Origin: Populus alba
Taxonomy: Eukaryota > Streptophyta > Magnoliopsida > Malpighiales > Salicaceae
Direction of reading: 5' to 3'
NCBI RefSeq assembly: GCF_005239225.2
Contig: NC_133284.1
Location: 52,174,697-52,238,696, forward strand
DNA: 64,000 bases
Shown here: positions 1-10,828 of the stretch, piece after piece
How the letters are laid out: every line of letters begins with the position of its first letter
Position numbering within the stretch: position 1 is the first letter of the stretch
Translations under genes and position numbers: made by a program
Notes under the pieces: generated by a model
Seen by the model: the letters and a program-made list of their open reading frames with translations, nothing else
What the model was told of the DNA's origin: nothing
Database searches by the model: none

Positions 1-23
1 CTTTTATACCAAAGCTGAAATTT

Positions 24-218
24 GAGGTCCCTTCTGGCGACCTCCATTGATGAATATCGAAAACGAGACCCCTTCTGGCGATCTCAAACAACTTGGAATC
101 CCATCTGGCGATTCCTTTTATTCAAAGCTGAAATATGAGGTCCCTTCTGGCGACCTTCATCGAAATACGAGATCCCTTCTGTCGATCTCAACAACTTGGA
201 ATCCCATTTGGTGATTCC
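24..218 (-). repeat. Hairpin-repeat array, copy A part
   Basis: Six short inverted repeats spaced about 30-45 bp apart. The first has stem arms GAGGTC (24-29) and GACCTC (39-44) around the 9-nt loop CCTTCTGGC. Others start near 65 (GAGACC/GATCTC), 96 (GGAATC/GATTCC), 138 (GAGGTC/GACCTT), 169 (GAGATC/GATCTC, loop CCTTCTGTC) and 198 (GGAATC/GATTCC, loop CCATTTGGT). Stem sequences differ while their complementarity is kept. The array continues leftwards outside the window. Confidence 0.85.
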
Positions 219-1324
219 TTTTTACCGAATGCTGTCCATGTCGTTCTTCCTGCTGGCAGGGTTTGAAAACCATTATCTTCTCTTCTTGTTGTTCTAGAAT
301 CAACTCAATGATTCTTTTCTTCGTCCATAATCTTGTTGGAATGCGCTACGATCTCCTCCTGTAACGATCCAAAAAACATATATGCAATGATTTATGATTA
401 GATGCAATGCATGCATTCATACCTGGTTTTGAAACATAGGTCCCAGCCTCTTCTTCTAGTTCATGAGACTCCCTCTTAACATGAACTTGCTTTTGAAGTC
501 GTATGCTGGACTTATCTCTCGTGTTGCCTATCATATTCTTGGAGAAGAAGTCTTTGACTTTCTTCAAGTAGTTCTTTTCTCAAAATGTATGACTTGTATT
601 TGCCTCTCTGTCATGCTTTTGTCAAATGTTTTAGCTTGGTTTTCAAATCGTAGGCTTTCGTAAAACTTTTCATAAAACATCTCGTCTTGCCCCCAGTGTA
701 GGGGTGCGATCCTAGTCTGGGTTTTTATATAGAGAAGAAATTCATTTCGACTCAAAACAAAACCACCAACAAAAAACTCTTTAGAGAGTGAAAGGACAAT
801 AATGATGTGTTTTTTTTCAAAAATGCACATTGTTTAGGATTGATAAACTCTATTTTTGTCTTGAAAGAAAATTTACAGGTGATGTATCAATTCATTATGT
901 TATCCAGAGGTGAGGTTGTATTTCAAGGGTAGCTTTTCTTAAATTTCATATTAAACCATTTTATGATACTTTATTTGTAACCACTCAACTTGTTCCAAAA
1001 GTGCATAATCTCATCATTTATTTAAAGAAAAGGTAGGCTCAAAGACAAAACACAAAAACTGGCTGACAAAATAAGCTCTGAGCTCTGAATGCTCACTAGA
1101 GAAAATAAAAGCAAAGACAAAAGCATGCTAAGGCAAATAAAGTTGTTTTACATTTTGAAAACTACGAGAAGTTCTTGGATCAACCCGTTCTGAAACTTCT
1201 TCTAGTGTGTGGAAAGTCAACCGAGGCAATGCTTCATCTTCCTTCCCCACTTGCGTTTCCTTGTCTTCTCCTTCGATCTCGCCTTCTTCATTATTGACGA
1301 CTCTTGACCAAGGTTTTCCAACCT

Positions 1325-2756
1325 TTATCCCCTATCACTTTTGTCATGACCAGGCAATGGATTTGAACTGATATTGGGTGCGTCTTCAAATGACACCCAT
1401 CCTATCTTGATGAGCTTCAACAACTTGTTCTTGAAACCATAGCACGTTTCAAGACAATGCCGGGAATACCAGCATGGTACTCGCAAGTCAAATCAGGCTT
1501 ATACCAGATGGGGAATGGTGGCTGTAGTGGTAATGTAGGGATAGGAGCTATTTGTCCAATGCTCAGTAGTTTGGCATATATGTCCTTTAGAGGCATGGGT
1601 AATGGCGGTAGTTGTTCTGAAATGTATCTTGGGTTTGGTCTTTGGTGGTTGTTTTGGGTGTTTGACTGGCCATTTGCTCGATTAGGGGAAAAAGGTTTGT
1701 TAAAGTTTATGTGGGCCACATGGGAGGTAGGTATTTGTGGGTTATATGAATCCGTTATCTTGTCATTGGACCCACCTTCGAAGTTGTTAACGGGACCTTT
1801 CAATTTTCTTCCAAAAAAAACATTTGTCTCCGATGGCTCAATTATGCGTCCAACTTTAATCCCCTGCTCTATTCTTTCCGCTATGCGTATAGCATCATAG
1901 AAATGTTGAGATGAGCTACCCATTAAAATGCTCATAGTAGGGTGCCTTGAATGTGTTGGCGAACAAAGTCACCATCTCCGTTTCTATCAAAGGGGGTTGC
2001 ACATGCATGGCCTCGTCCCTCCATCTTTGCGCATAAGCCCTTACTGATTCTTGGCTTCTCTTTTTCCATTGACATAAGGCTCATTCGATCTGGAGCAATT
2101 TCCAAATTGAACTTGTATTGCTTAAGGAAAGCCTCAACTAAATCCTTCCATTTCTTGATCTTGGCATTATCCAACCTCATGTACCAACTTAGCGCCGACC
2201 CCGATAGACTATCTTGGAAAAAGTAGATCAGTAACTTATCGTCATGAATCACCTCAGCCATCTTATTGCAATAAGATCGAAGGTGAGTGTTTGGGCATTC
2301 CAACCCAGTGTACTTTATAAACTCCGGAATCCTAAATTTTTTTGGTACCGTGATGTTTGGTACCAAGCATATTTCAGACGCTCGCATGGGGTCAAACCAG
2401 TCATTTCCCTCGACTGCTCTTAACCTTTCTTCCAAGGCTGATATCTTGTCATCGTTCATAAATCTGGTGGACCTATTATCGGGAGGCCCTTCCACAGTGA
2501 TGTGAGCTTGAGGGGGCTGAATGGGAATGGTAGGTGCAAAGTGCTGCCCCGTCACTGAATCTGCCCCCAAGTTCTGAGATGCCCCCGGAACATGAACTGA
2601 TGGTGCTCCTATATGTGGTTGGGTAGATGTTCCCTCCCCATTCTTGGCTCTTAAAAATTGCTCAAGCAGACTGGTCAGTCGAGAAACTTCATTTTTCACA
2701 GATTCCAACTCGGTCTGGTAGTGCGACTCTAATTGAGCTCTTTCTTCATTTTCCAT
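1325..2756 (-). pseudogene. gag: Retrotransposon gag (Ty3/gypsy type), copy A, frameshifted
   Basis: The frame starts at the ATG at 2756 (MENEERAQLES) and runs 274 codons to 1932, then resumes in another frame to about 1325. The N-terminal part is a short coiled coil (residues about 5-40) followed by a Pro/Gly-rich linker. The central retrotransposon-gag domain follows, with IPEFIKYTGLECPNTHLRSY, SLSGSALSWYMRLD and WKDLVEAFLKQYKFN. The second segment has GSSSQHFYDAIRIAERIEQG and a degenerate zinc-knuckle-like CEYH...C region. The break near 1932 is where copy A reads ccttgaatg and copy B ccttttgaatg, so it is private to copy A. Gag would package element RNA into virus-like particles; no pol follows it. 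Confidence 0.8.
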
Positions 2757-3320
2757 TCTTGATCTGGACCGGGTTTGGTGGACTCTGGATGTAGGACCTA
2801 TGTTTCACGATCTGTAATGCATATGATAACAAAATGCGTGATGAAAATGTGATGCACAAGTGATGTACGATGAGTATAACATTATTAATCTTGATGCAAA
2901 TAAGATACATAACCTAAGGACAAACTCTATTTATTAAGTGATAGTGGGTAAGTTTTCTATCTGGTCTCGAAGGGTCTCATATATGCCCAGTGACGTTCTT
3001 CGTAAAGAAGTATGGGGGCGTTGCTAGGAACAGTTAAGACACGTATGTCCACCATTACCAAGCAGGCACTCAGATATGAGTTGGGTGTTTCACGCATTTA
3101 AACCCTGACCAATAGTCCTAGGGTAAATCGCTAATTCCCCACTTAACTTAAAGCTTGTGTGTGCTTTTCAAAATTAAGGCAAGTGATGCATGAGACAATT
3201 ATATACAATGCATGAATAATATGCGTAAAAAACTAAATACGCAAATAAAAGGAAGGGCATATTAACAATAAACACACAAAAAACCAACAAATCAGACAAA
3301 AACAAAGCTTAGTCTACAAG

Positions 3321-3339
3321 GTCCCCAGTGGAGTCGCCA
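3321..3339 (-). other. Primer-binding site for tRNA-Arg(ACG), copy A
   Basis: On the minus strand, three bases after the LTR ends in CGACA, the sequence reads TGGCGACTCCACTGGGGAC. The complement of the 3' end of plant tRNA-Arg(ACG) plus CCA reads TGGCGACTCCGCTGGGGAT, so almost every position pairs. A tRNA-Arg primer is known from the Tat/Ogre lineage of plant Ty3/gypsy elements. The tRNA sequence is from memory. Confidence 0.75.
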
Positions 3340-4346
3340 TTCTGTCGCACCCCAAAAAAATATACATCTACCCATTTTTCAATTGCGGGTTCGACTGGCG
3401 AATTTTTTTTATTTTTGGTTTTTTGGAGTCGCCACCTAGTATTTTGGTCACTAGGAACCTAACTGGTCTCAGAGATCGGGTACGGAGACTGGTTGCGTAA
3501 AGGGAAGGTATTAGCACCCCAAATACGCCCTACCTAAGGTAAGCTGCATTGTTTTATTATCTGATAAAAACTAAGGTGTTATTATACTTCTAGTCGTTGG
3601 TCTGTTTATGGTTCAAGAAAAATCCTCCTCGGTAAGAAGGTCTTTTATCTTATCGGATAAAAATCCTAACCGTTCTAACGTCCATACCAAAATTTTATTA
3701 ATAATACTTAGGAATACGTTTTACGTATAAATTCGTAATCCCAAATATTTAAAATAAGACAAAAAGATTTTTTTTAGAATTTTTGAAATATTGGCCTAGT
3801 TCTCATGGCTTGAATAAACTGGTTATTAAAGCCAAAATGCATGTTAATACATATATTGTTTTGAAAATTTTCTTTGTTGTATGAAAAATATGATGTTATA
3901 ATATTTATATGTATATATTGGAGAGACTAGGCCGTATTTTTAAAAACAAAAAACAATTTTTGGAAAATATTATTTTTTTATGCTTTGGCGAAAATCAGGT
4001 ATTTTAATACTGAGCTTGTATCCTTACGGTATAAAAATACAACCCAATATTAATCCATTTTGATAAAAATATGCAGAAAAATCAACAACATTTTTAGGGA
4101 CTTTTTTAGAATTTTTTTGAAAGCAAAAACATATTTTATTCTGAAAATCTTTGATGTTTTGACGAAAACCGGGTATTTATAACACTGGTTTTGTATCTTT
4201 ACAGTATAAAAAATACAAACCAGAATTAAAAACATTTTTGACAAACATATGCAGAAAAAATCAACAATATTTTTTATTTTTATTTTTTTCGAAATATTTT
4301 TTTTATATATATAAATACATTTTTTATATATATAACATATATACAC

Positions 4347-4349
<3 letters not shown>

Positions 4350-4395
<46 letters not shown>
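4350..4395. repeat. (AAT)n microsatellite in LTR A
   Basis: About 15 uninterrupted AAT/ATA units, preceded by an (AT)-rich run. The same microsatellite lies in LTR B at about 11850-11892. Confidence 0.9.
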
Positions 4396-4426
4396 TAATA
4401 TAATTATAATATATTTATATATTAAA

Positions 4427-4640
4427 AGGGCTGGGCCGGCCCAAACTAAACTGGGCCGGACCCAGCCCACAAGCGTTGGGCCGACCTCGGCCCAACAAGT
4501 ACCGGGCCGACCTCGGCCCAAAAGTACTGGGCCGAACTCGGTCCAAAAAAATAATTAACCTCGGTATGGGCCGGACCGGCCCAGACCGCCGGACTGGGCC
4601 AGATCTCTCTGGCCCGGTCCACATAATTATGGGCCCAGAC
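4427..4640. repeat. GGGCC-rich palindromic tract in LTR A
   Basis: An island of GC-rich sequence in an AT-rich LTR. It is built from repeated palindromes such as GGGCCGACCTCGGCCC and GGGCCGGCCC at about 20-40-bp spacing. Because TGGGCC and its complement recur, it carries many matches to the site II (TGGGCY) class of plant promoter elements. It lies downstream of the LTR TATA box in element sense, so it would be in the transcribed leader and could fold strongly in RNA. The matching tract in LTR B is about 11930-12140. Confidence 0.75.
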
Positions 4641-4954
4641 AACATCTGGCCCAGAGGAATTAAAAAAAACGCAGGGGGGGGAATTATTTCCCCCCCTCGT
4701 CCCCTGCATGCAGAACGCCTCTGCATGCAGGAGACGAAATTTAAGAAACAAAAAGAAAAAAAATGTGCAGGGGGGGAGAGAAGCGTACCTGGCACGGCGG
4801 AGACGACGGCTTGGTGGCGGTGCTGCTGCGGAGACGGTGGCAGCTTGGCTTACGGACGGCGGTTCAGGCGGTTTTCTCTCTCTCTCCTCCCTTCGGGTCT
4901 CTCTCTCTCTATTCCTCTCGGGGTCTCCCTTTTTTCCTCTCGGTTTTTCTTCTC

Positions 4955-4962
4955 TTTTTATA
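4955..4962 (-). promoter_or_regulatory. TATA box of LTR A promoter
   Basis: The minus strand reads CCTATAAAAAGAGAAG here, followed downstream by a long CT-rich leader. This divides the LTR into U3 (about 4963-5852) and R/U5 (3343 to about 4930). The same box is at 12471-12479 in LTR B. Confidence 0.55.
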
Positions 4963-5148
4963 GGGGCAGAACCGTGGGGGACCATCGGGTGTAACGGATG
5001 GTCGGCCAACATCTAAAGGTGGTGGGGGCGAGGAGAGAGAGAGGCGCGGGATGGTTTTTGAAAACGGTTTTCTTCTTCTGTTGCAGGTTCGGGGGGGAAA
5101 AGAAGAAGAGGAACAGTGTCGTTCAAAAACGACACCGTTCCGGTCCTC

Positions 5149-5179
<31 letters not shown>

Positions 5180-5852
5180 GAAACGGCGTCGTTTTGGATA
5201 AAACGCGCCGTTTCATTTAAATGGCCAAACTTCAAATCAGTCCCAAATTTGGTCCCCGCCCCTCTTGTTGGCCGCCTTTTTCACTTTGGTCCTTGGCCTC
5301 TGATTTAAGCAATTGAGCCCCTAATTGATCAATAAACTTTCAATTTCTTCAATTAAGCCCTGAACCGAAAAATTGCAGCCCCTCCATTTACGCGCCTCTT
5401 CCAATTTGGTCCCTGGTTTCGGATTTTCTTTAATTAAATCCCTAATTGGCCTTAAACTTCAATATTTATGCAATTGAGCCCCCTGATTTGACCCAATAAA
5501 TTCCTAAAAAATATATTTTGGCCCAAGAACTTAAATTTTCTCCAAATTAAAGCCCAAATTGGACTTAAAAATCAATTTTTCTTGCCATCAAATCTTCTAT
5601 AAATTCAATCAAAAATCCAATTAAGTCCATAAACATTCAAATTTGGGCTTTTCTCCTCAAAATTCAAATTTTCCTTCTCAATAGGGCTTTCATCCTTCAA
5701 GAATATACTGTCAAAAATTCAATCCTTGTATTTTTAAATTCCTTGACCAATTTTCTGACTTTTTTTTCGGGCGCTTCTGCCTACGGTTTTTTTAACCTCT
5801 TTTGGCTATTTTATTTTATTTTTTTAGGGGGACCCAAAAATGGGTTACAACA

Positions 5853-7032
5853 GATGCCCCCTCTTTATAATACTTACGGAGCATGGGTTTTTGCGCAGTA
5901 AGTGTTATAAAGATAAACCCAAAACGGAACTCCCGAAACTGATATGGTCGAAGCTTGATTTATCTGAAACTTTGTCCTTTACAACAATCCTCCTTAGCCC
6001 AAAACTATGATCCAAACTTAGTCATCTCGAGATCCTTATCCAGCGATCCTCTGAATTATTACTTTAGTTTGATCAACATGGAAATCCATCTGAGATCCCA
6101 TTTGGTGATCTCCTTTAACCTGGAATCCCATTTGGCGATTCCTTTACTCATAACCAATACAAAAATGTGTGTGTGGTCTCTTTTATGATGGTGACCTGCC
6201 CGAATGGAAAAGGGAAAGAGTGGTCTCATTCTTTAGGTGACCTACCCAGAGGGAAGAATGGCCTCATTATTATGGGTGACCTACCCAGGTAAAAAAAAGA
6301 TGAAGAATGGTCTCATTGTATGGGTGACCTACCCAGAAAAATAATGGTCTCATTGTATGGGTGACCTACCCAAGAAAAATGATGGTCTTATTGTATGGGT
6401 GACGAACCCGAGAAAAATGATGGTCTCATTGTATGGGTGACGAACCCAAGAAAAATGATGGTCATTGTATGGGTGACCTACCCAGGAAAAATGATGGTCT
6501 CATTGTATGGGTGACGAACCCAAGAAAAATGATGGTCTCATTGTATGGGTGACCTACCCAGGAAAAAAGATGGTCTCATTGTATGGGTGACGAACCCAAG
6601 AAAAATGATGGTCTCATTGTATGGGTGACGAACCCAAGAAAAATGATGGTCTCATTGTATGGGTGACCTACCCAGGAAAAATGATGGTCTCATTGTATGG
6701 GTGACCTACCCAGGAAAAATGATGGTCTCATTGTATGGGTGACGAACCCAAGAAAAATGATGGTCTCATTGTATGGGTGACGAACCCAAGAAAAGTGATG
6801 GTCTCAATTGTATGGGTGACGAACCCGAGAAAAAAAGATGGTCTCATTGTATGGGTGACGAACCCAAGAAAAGTGATGGTCTCATTGTATGGGTGACGAA
6901 CCCGAGAAAAAAGATGGTCTCATTGTATGGGTGACGAACCCAAGAAAAAAATGATGGTCTCATTGTATGGGTGACGAACCCAAGGGGAAGAATTCTGTAA
7001 ACTCCATGCTTTTCTAAGAAATGGTTTCAATA
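5853..7032 (-). mobile_element. 3' end of copy B internal region, with polypurine tract
   Basis: On the minus strand the sequence immediately before the TGTTGTAACC border of LTR A is AAAGAGGGGGC (5856-5866), a good polypurine tract for plus-strand priming. Between it and the tandem arrays (about 5900-6150) are two more hairpins of the same family: GAGATC/GATCTC at 6092-6112 and GGAATC/GATTCC at 6122-6142. No pol reading frame is present. Confidence 0.75.
6150..6990. repeat. About 39-bp minisatellite, roughly 20 units
   Basis: Tandem units of 37-40 bp containing GGTCTCATTGTATGGGTGAC. Two subtypes alternate irregularly: one continues CTACCCAGG, the other GAACCCAAG. Both keep the 5-bp inverted repeat TGGGT...ACCCA, around a 5-nt loop GACCT or GACGA. 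The units at the left edge are more diverged and those at the right most uniform. The array sits inside the retroelement between the hairpin array and the 3' LTR. Confidence 0.9.
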
Positions 7033-7700
7033 TGAGGTCCCTTCTAGCGACCTTCCTTGATGAATGTCGAAGTACGAGATCCCTTCTGGCGATCTCAAAT
7101 AACTTGGAATCCCATCTGGCGATTCCTTTTATTCAAAAGCTGAAATATTAGGTCCCTTCTGACGACCTCCATCGAAATATGAGATCCCTTCTGGCGATCT
7201 CCTTTAGCCAAACAACTTGGAATCCTATCTGGCGATTCCTTTTATACCAAAGCTGAAATTTGAGGTCCCTTCTGGCGACCTCCATTGATGAATATCGAAA
7301 ACGAGACCCCTTCTGGCGATCTCAAAACAACTTGGAATCCCATCTAGCGATTCCTTTTATTCAAAGCTGAAATATGAGGTCTCTTCTGGCGACCTTCATC
7401 GAAATATGAGATCTCTTCTAGCGATCTCCTTTAGCCAAACAACTTGGAATCCCATCTGGCGATTCTTTTATACCAAAGCTGAAATTTGAGGTCCCTTCTG
7501 GCGACCTCCATTGATGAATATCGAAAACGAGACCCCTTCTGGCGATCTCAAACAACTTGGAATCCCATCTGGCGATTCCTTTTATTCAAAGCTGAAAATA
7601 TGAGGTCCCTTCTGGCGACCTTCATCGAAATACGAGATCCCTTCTGTCGATCTCAAACAACTTGGAATCCCATTTGGTGATTCCTTTTTACCGAATGCTG
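7033..7700 (-). repeat. Hairpin-repeat array, copy B, about 230-bp higher-order units
   Basis: Roughly three higher-order units, each with about six 21-bp inverted repeats. Three stem classes recur in fixed order around the loop CC(T/A)TCTGGC: GAGGTC/GACCTC, GAGATC/GATCTC and GGAATC/GATTCC. Connecting sequences such as CATTGATGAATATCGAAAAC and CTTTTATACCAAAGCTGAAA are also repeated. In element sense (minus) the loop reads GCCAGAAGG, and the GAGACC/GATCTC variant becomes a G-T wobble rather than a mismatch. The unit at 7465-7690 is the one continued in copy A at 1-225. Confidence 0.9.
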
Positions 7701-8805
7701 TCCATGTCGTTCTTCCTGCTGGCAGGGTTTGAAAACCATTATCTTCTCTTCTTGTTGTTCTAGAATCAACTCAATGATTCTTTCTTCGTCCATAATCTTG
7801 TTGGAATGCGCTACGATCTCCTCCTGTAACGATCCAAAAAACATATATGCAATGATTTATGATTAGATGCAATGCATGCATTCATACCTGGTTTTGAAAC
7901 ATAGGTCCCAGCCTCTTCTTCTAGTTCATGAGACTGCCCTCTTAACATGAACTTGCTTTTGAAGTCGTATGCTGGACTTATCTCTCGTGTTGCCTATCAT
8001 ATTCTTTGGAGAAGAAGTCTTTGACTTTCTTCAAGTAGTTCTTTTCTCAAAATGTATGACTTGTTATTTGCCTCTCTGTCATGCTTTTGTCAAAATGTTT
8101 TAGCTTGGTTTTCAAATCGTAGGCTTTTTCGTAAAACTTTTCATAAAACATCTCGTCTTGCCCCCAGTGTAGGGGTGCGATCCTAGTCTGGGTTTTTTAT
8201 ATAGAGAGAAGAAATTCATTTCGACTCAAAACAAAACACCAACAAAAAACTCTTTAGAGAGTGAAAGGACAATAATGATGTGTTTTTTTTCAAAAATGCA
8301 CATTGTTTAGGATTGATAAACTCTATTTTTGTCTTGAAAGAAAATTTACAGGTGATGTATCAATTCATTATGTTATCCAGAGGTGAGGTTGTATTTCAAG
8401 GGTAGCTTTTCTTAAATTTCATATATAAACCATTTTATGATACTTTATTTGTAACCACTCAACTTGTTCCAAAAGTGCATAATCTCATCATTTATTTAAA
8501 GAAAAAGGTAGGCTCAAAGACAAACACAAAAACTGGCTGACAAAATAAGCTCTGAGCTCTGAATGCTCACTAGAGAAAAATAAAAGCAAAGACAAAAGCA
8601 TGCTAAGGCAAATAAAGTTGTTTTTACATTTTTGAAAACTACGAGAAGTTCTTGGATCAACCCGTTCTGAAAACTTCTTCTAGTGTGTGGAAAGTCAACC
8701 GAGGCAATGCTTCATCTTCCTTCCCCACTTGCGTTTTCCTTGTCTTCTCCTTCGATCTTTCGCCTTCTTCATTATTGACGACTCTTGACCAAGGTTTTCC
8801 AACCT

Positions 8806-10238
8806 TTATCCCCTATCACTTTTGTCATGACCAGGCAATGGATTTGAACTGATATTGGGTGCGTCTTCAAATGACACCCATCCTATCTTGATGAGCTTCA
8901 ACAACTTGTTCTTGAAACCATAGCACGTTTCAAGACAATGCCCGGGAATACAGCATGGTACTCGCAAGTCAAATCAGGCTTATACCAGATGGGGAATGGT
9001 GGCTGTAGTGGTAATGTAGGGATAGGAGCTATTTGTCCAATGCTCAGTAGTTTGGCATATATGTCCTTTAGAGGCATGGGTAATGGCGGTAGTTGTTCTG
9101 AAATGTATCTTGGGTTTGGTCTTTGGTGGTTGTTTTGGGTGTTTGACTGGCCATTTGCTCGATTAGGGGAAAAGGTTTGTTAAAGTTTATGTGGGCCACA
9201 TGGGAGGTAGGTATTTGTGGGTTATATGAATCCGTTATCTTGTCATTGGACCCACCTTCGAAGTTGTTAACGGGACCTTTCAATTTTCTTCCAAAAAAAA
9301 ACATTTGTCTCCGATGGCTCAATTATGCGTCCCAACTTTAATCCCCTGCTCTATTCTTTCCGCTATGCGTATAGCATCATAGAAATGTTGAGATGAGCTA
9401 CCCATTAAATGCTCATAGTAGGGTGCCTTTTGAATGTGTTGGCGAACAAAGTCACCATCTCCGTTTCTATCAAGGGGGTTGCACATGCATGGCCTCGTCC
9501 CTCCATCTTTGCGCATAAGCCCTTACTGATTCTTGGCTTCTCTTTTCCATTGACATAAGGCTTCATTCGATCTGGAGCAATTTCCAAATTGAACTTGTAT
9601 TGCTTAAGGAAAGCCTCAACTAAATCCTTCCATTTCTTGATCTTGGCATTATCCAACCTCATGTACCAACTTAGCGCCGACCCCGATAGACTATCTTGGA
9701 AAAAGTAGATCAGTAACTTATCGTCATGAATCACCTCAGCCATCTTATTGCAATAAGATCGAAGGTGAGTGTTTGGGCATTCCAACCCAGTGTACTTTAT
9801 AAACTCCGGAATCCTAAATTTTTTTGGTACCCGTGATGTTTGGTACCAAGCATATTTCAGACGCTCGCATGGGGTCAAACCAGTCATTTCCCTCGACTGC
9901 TCTTAACCTTTCTTCCAAGGCTGATATCTTGTCATCGTTCATAAATCTGGTGGACCTATTATCGGGAGGCCCTTCCACAGTGATGTGAGCTTGAGGGGGC
10001 TGAATGGGAATGGTAGGTGCAAAGTGCTGCCCCTCACTGAATCTGCCCCCAAGTTCTGAGATGCCCCCGGAACATGAACTGATGGTGCTCCTATATGTGG
10101 TTGGGTAGATGTTCCCTCCCCATTCTTGGCTCTTAAAAAATTGCTCAAGCAGACTGGTCAGTCGAGAAACTTCATTTTTCACAGATTCCAACTCGGTCTG
10201 GTAGTGCGACTCTAATTGAGCTCTTTCTTCATTTCCAT
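8806..10238 (-). pseudogene. gag: Retrotransposon gag, copy B, multiply frameshifted
   Basis: Counterpart of the copy A gag. The start region (10238) has lost one T relative to copy A, so the initiating frame breaks at once. Further indels fall near 10020, 9830, 9470 and 9330. The central gag domain (YTGLECPNTHLRSY, SGSALSWYMRLDNAKIKKW) is intact at about 9500-9830, and the segment broken in copy A near 1932 is continuous here (VRQHIQ...YYEHLMGSSSQHF). Most differences from copy A are single-base gains or losses in homopolymers. It is either a young pseudogene or an intact gene disturbed by consensus errors. Confidence 0.75.
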
Positions 10239-10805
10239 TCTTGATCTGGACCGGGTTTGGTGGACTCTGGATGTAGGACCTATGTTTCACGATCTGTAAT
10301 GCATATGATAACAAAATGCGTGATGAAAATGTGATGCACAAGTGATGTACGATGAGTATAACATTATTAATCTTGATGCAAATAAGAATACATAACCTAA
10401 GGACAAACTCTATTTATTAAGTGATAGTGGGTAAGTTTTCTATCTGGTCTCGAAGGGTCTCATATATGCCCAGTGACGTTCTTCGTAAAGAAGTATGGGG
10501 GCGTTGCTAGGAAACAGTTAAGACACGTATGTCCACCATTACCAAGCAGGCACTCAGATATGAGTTGGGTGTTTCACGCATTTAAACCTGACCAATAGTC
10601 CTAGGGTAAATCGCTAATTCCCCACTTAACTTAAAGCTTGTGTGTGCTTTTCAAAATTAAGGCAAGTGATGCATGAGACAATTATATACAATGCATGAAT
10701 AATATGCGTAAAAAACTAAATACGCAAATAAAAGGAAGGGCATATTAACAATAAACACACAAAAAACCAACAAATCAGACAAAAAAACAAAGCTTAGTCT
10801 ACAAG

Positions 10806-10824
10806 GTCCCCAGTGGAGGTCGCC
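10806..10824 (-). other. Primer-binding site for tRNA-Arg(ACG), copy B
   Basis: Same site as at 3321-3339, with one extra G (TGGCGACCTCCACTGGGG on the minus strand). It lies four bases beyond the CGACA end of LTR B, as in copy A. Confidence 0.7.
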
Positions 10825-10828
10825 ATTC

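Larger units (their letters stand above)
1..3342 (-). mobile_element. Internal region of gag-only LTR retrotransposon, copy A (cut by window start)
   Basis: Read on the minus strand from the LTR at 3343: primer-binding site, untranslated leader, broken gag (2756 to about 1325), a non-coding stretch (1320-230) and the start of a hairpin-repeat array (218-24). Base 1 corresponds to base 7465 of copy B, and the two copies stay near-identical to the end of their LTRs. No protease, reverse transcriptase, RNase H or integrase reading frame is visible here or in the complete internal region of copy B. The left end, with any further LTR and target-site duplication, lies outside the window. Confidence 0.85.
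3343..5852 (-). mobile_element. LTR A, shared 3' LTR of copy B and 5' LTR of copy A
   Basis: 2,510 bp. In element sense (minus) it starts TGTTGTAACCC and ends GGTGCGACA, with TG...CA termini and a short TGT/ACA inverted repeat. It is flanked by a polypurine tract on one side (5856-5866) and a primer-binding site on the other (3321-3339), which fixes both borders. Inside are a TATA box near 4958, a GGGCC-rich palindromic tract, an AAT microsatellite and a roughly 175-bp imperfect tandem duplication at about 3980-4265. The many open frames at 4.4-5.3 kb lie in low-complexity sequence and are not genes. Confidence 0.9.

Noticed and set aside
1457..1900. 147-codon plus-strand frame
   Set aside because: It is the antisense shadow of gag; the minus frame carries the recognisable gag motifs.
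4324..5308. Several open frames of 60-190 codons on both strands in LTR A, with similar ones in LTR B
   Set aside because: They overlap each other in GC-rich, palindromic or homopolymer sequence, have no family similarity and are not conserved in frame between the two LTR copies.
6150..6990. CRISPR-like regular repeat array
   Set aside because: There are no unique spacers: the whole 39-bp unit repeats. Organism and context are those of a plant retroelement.
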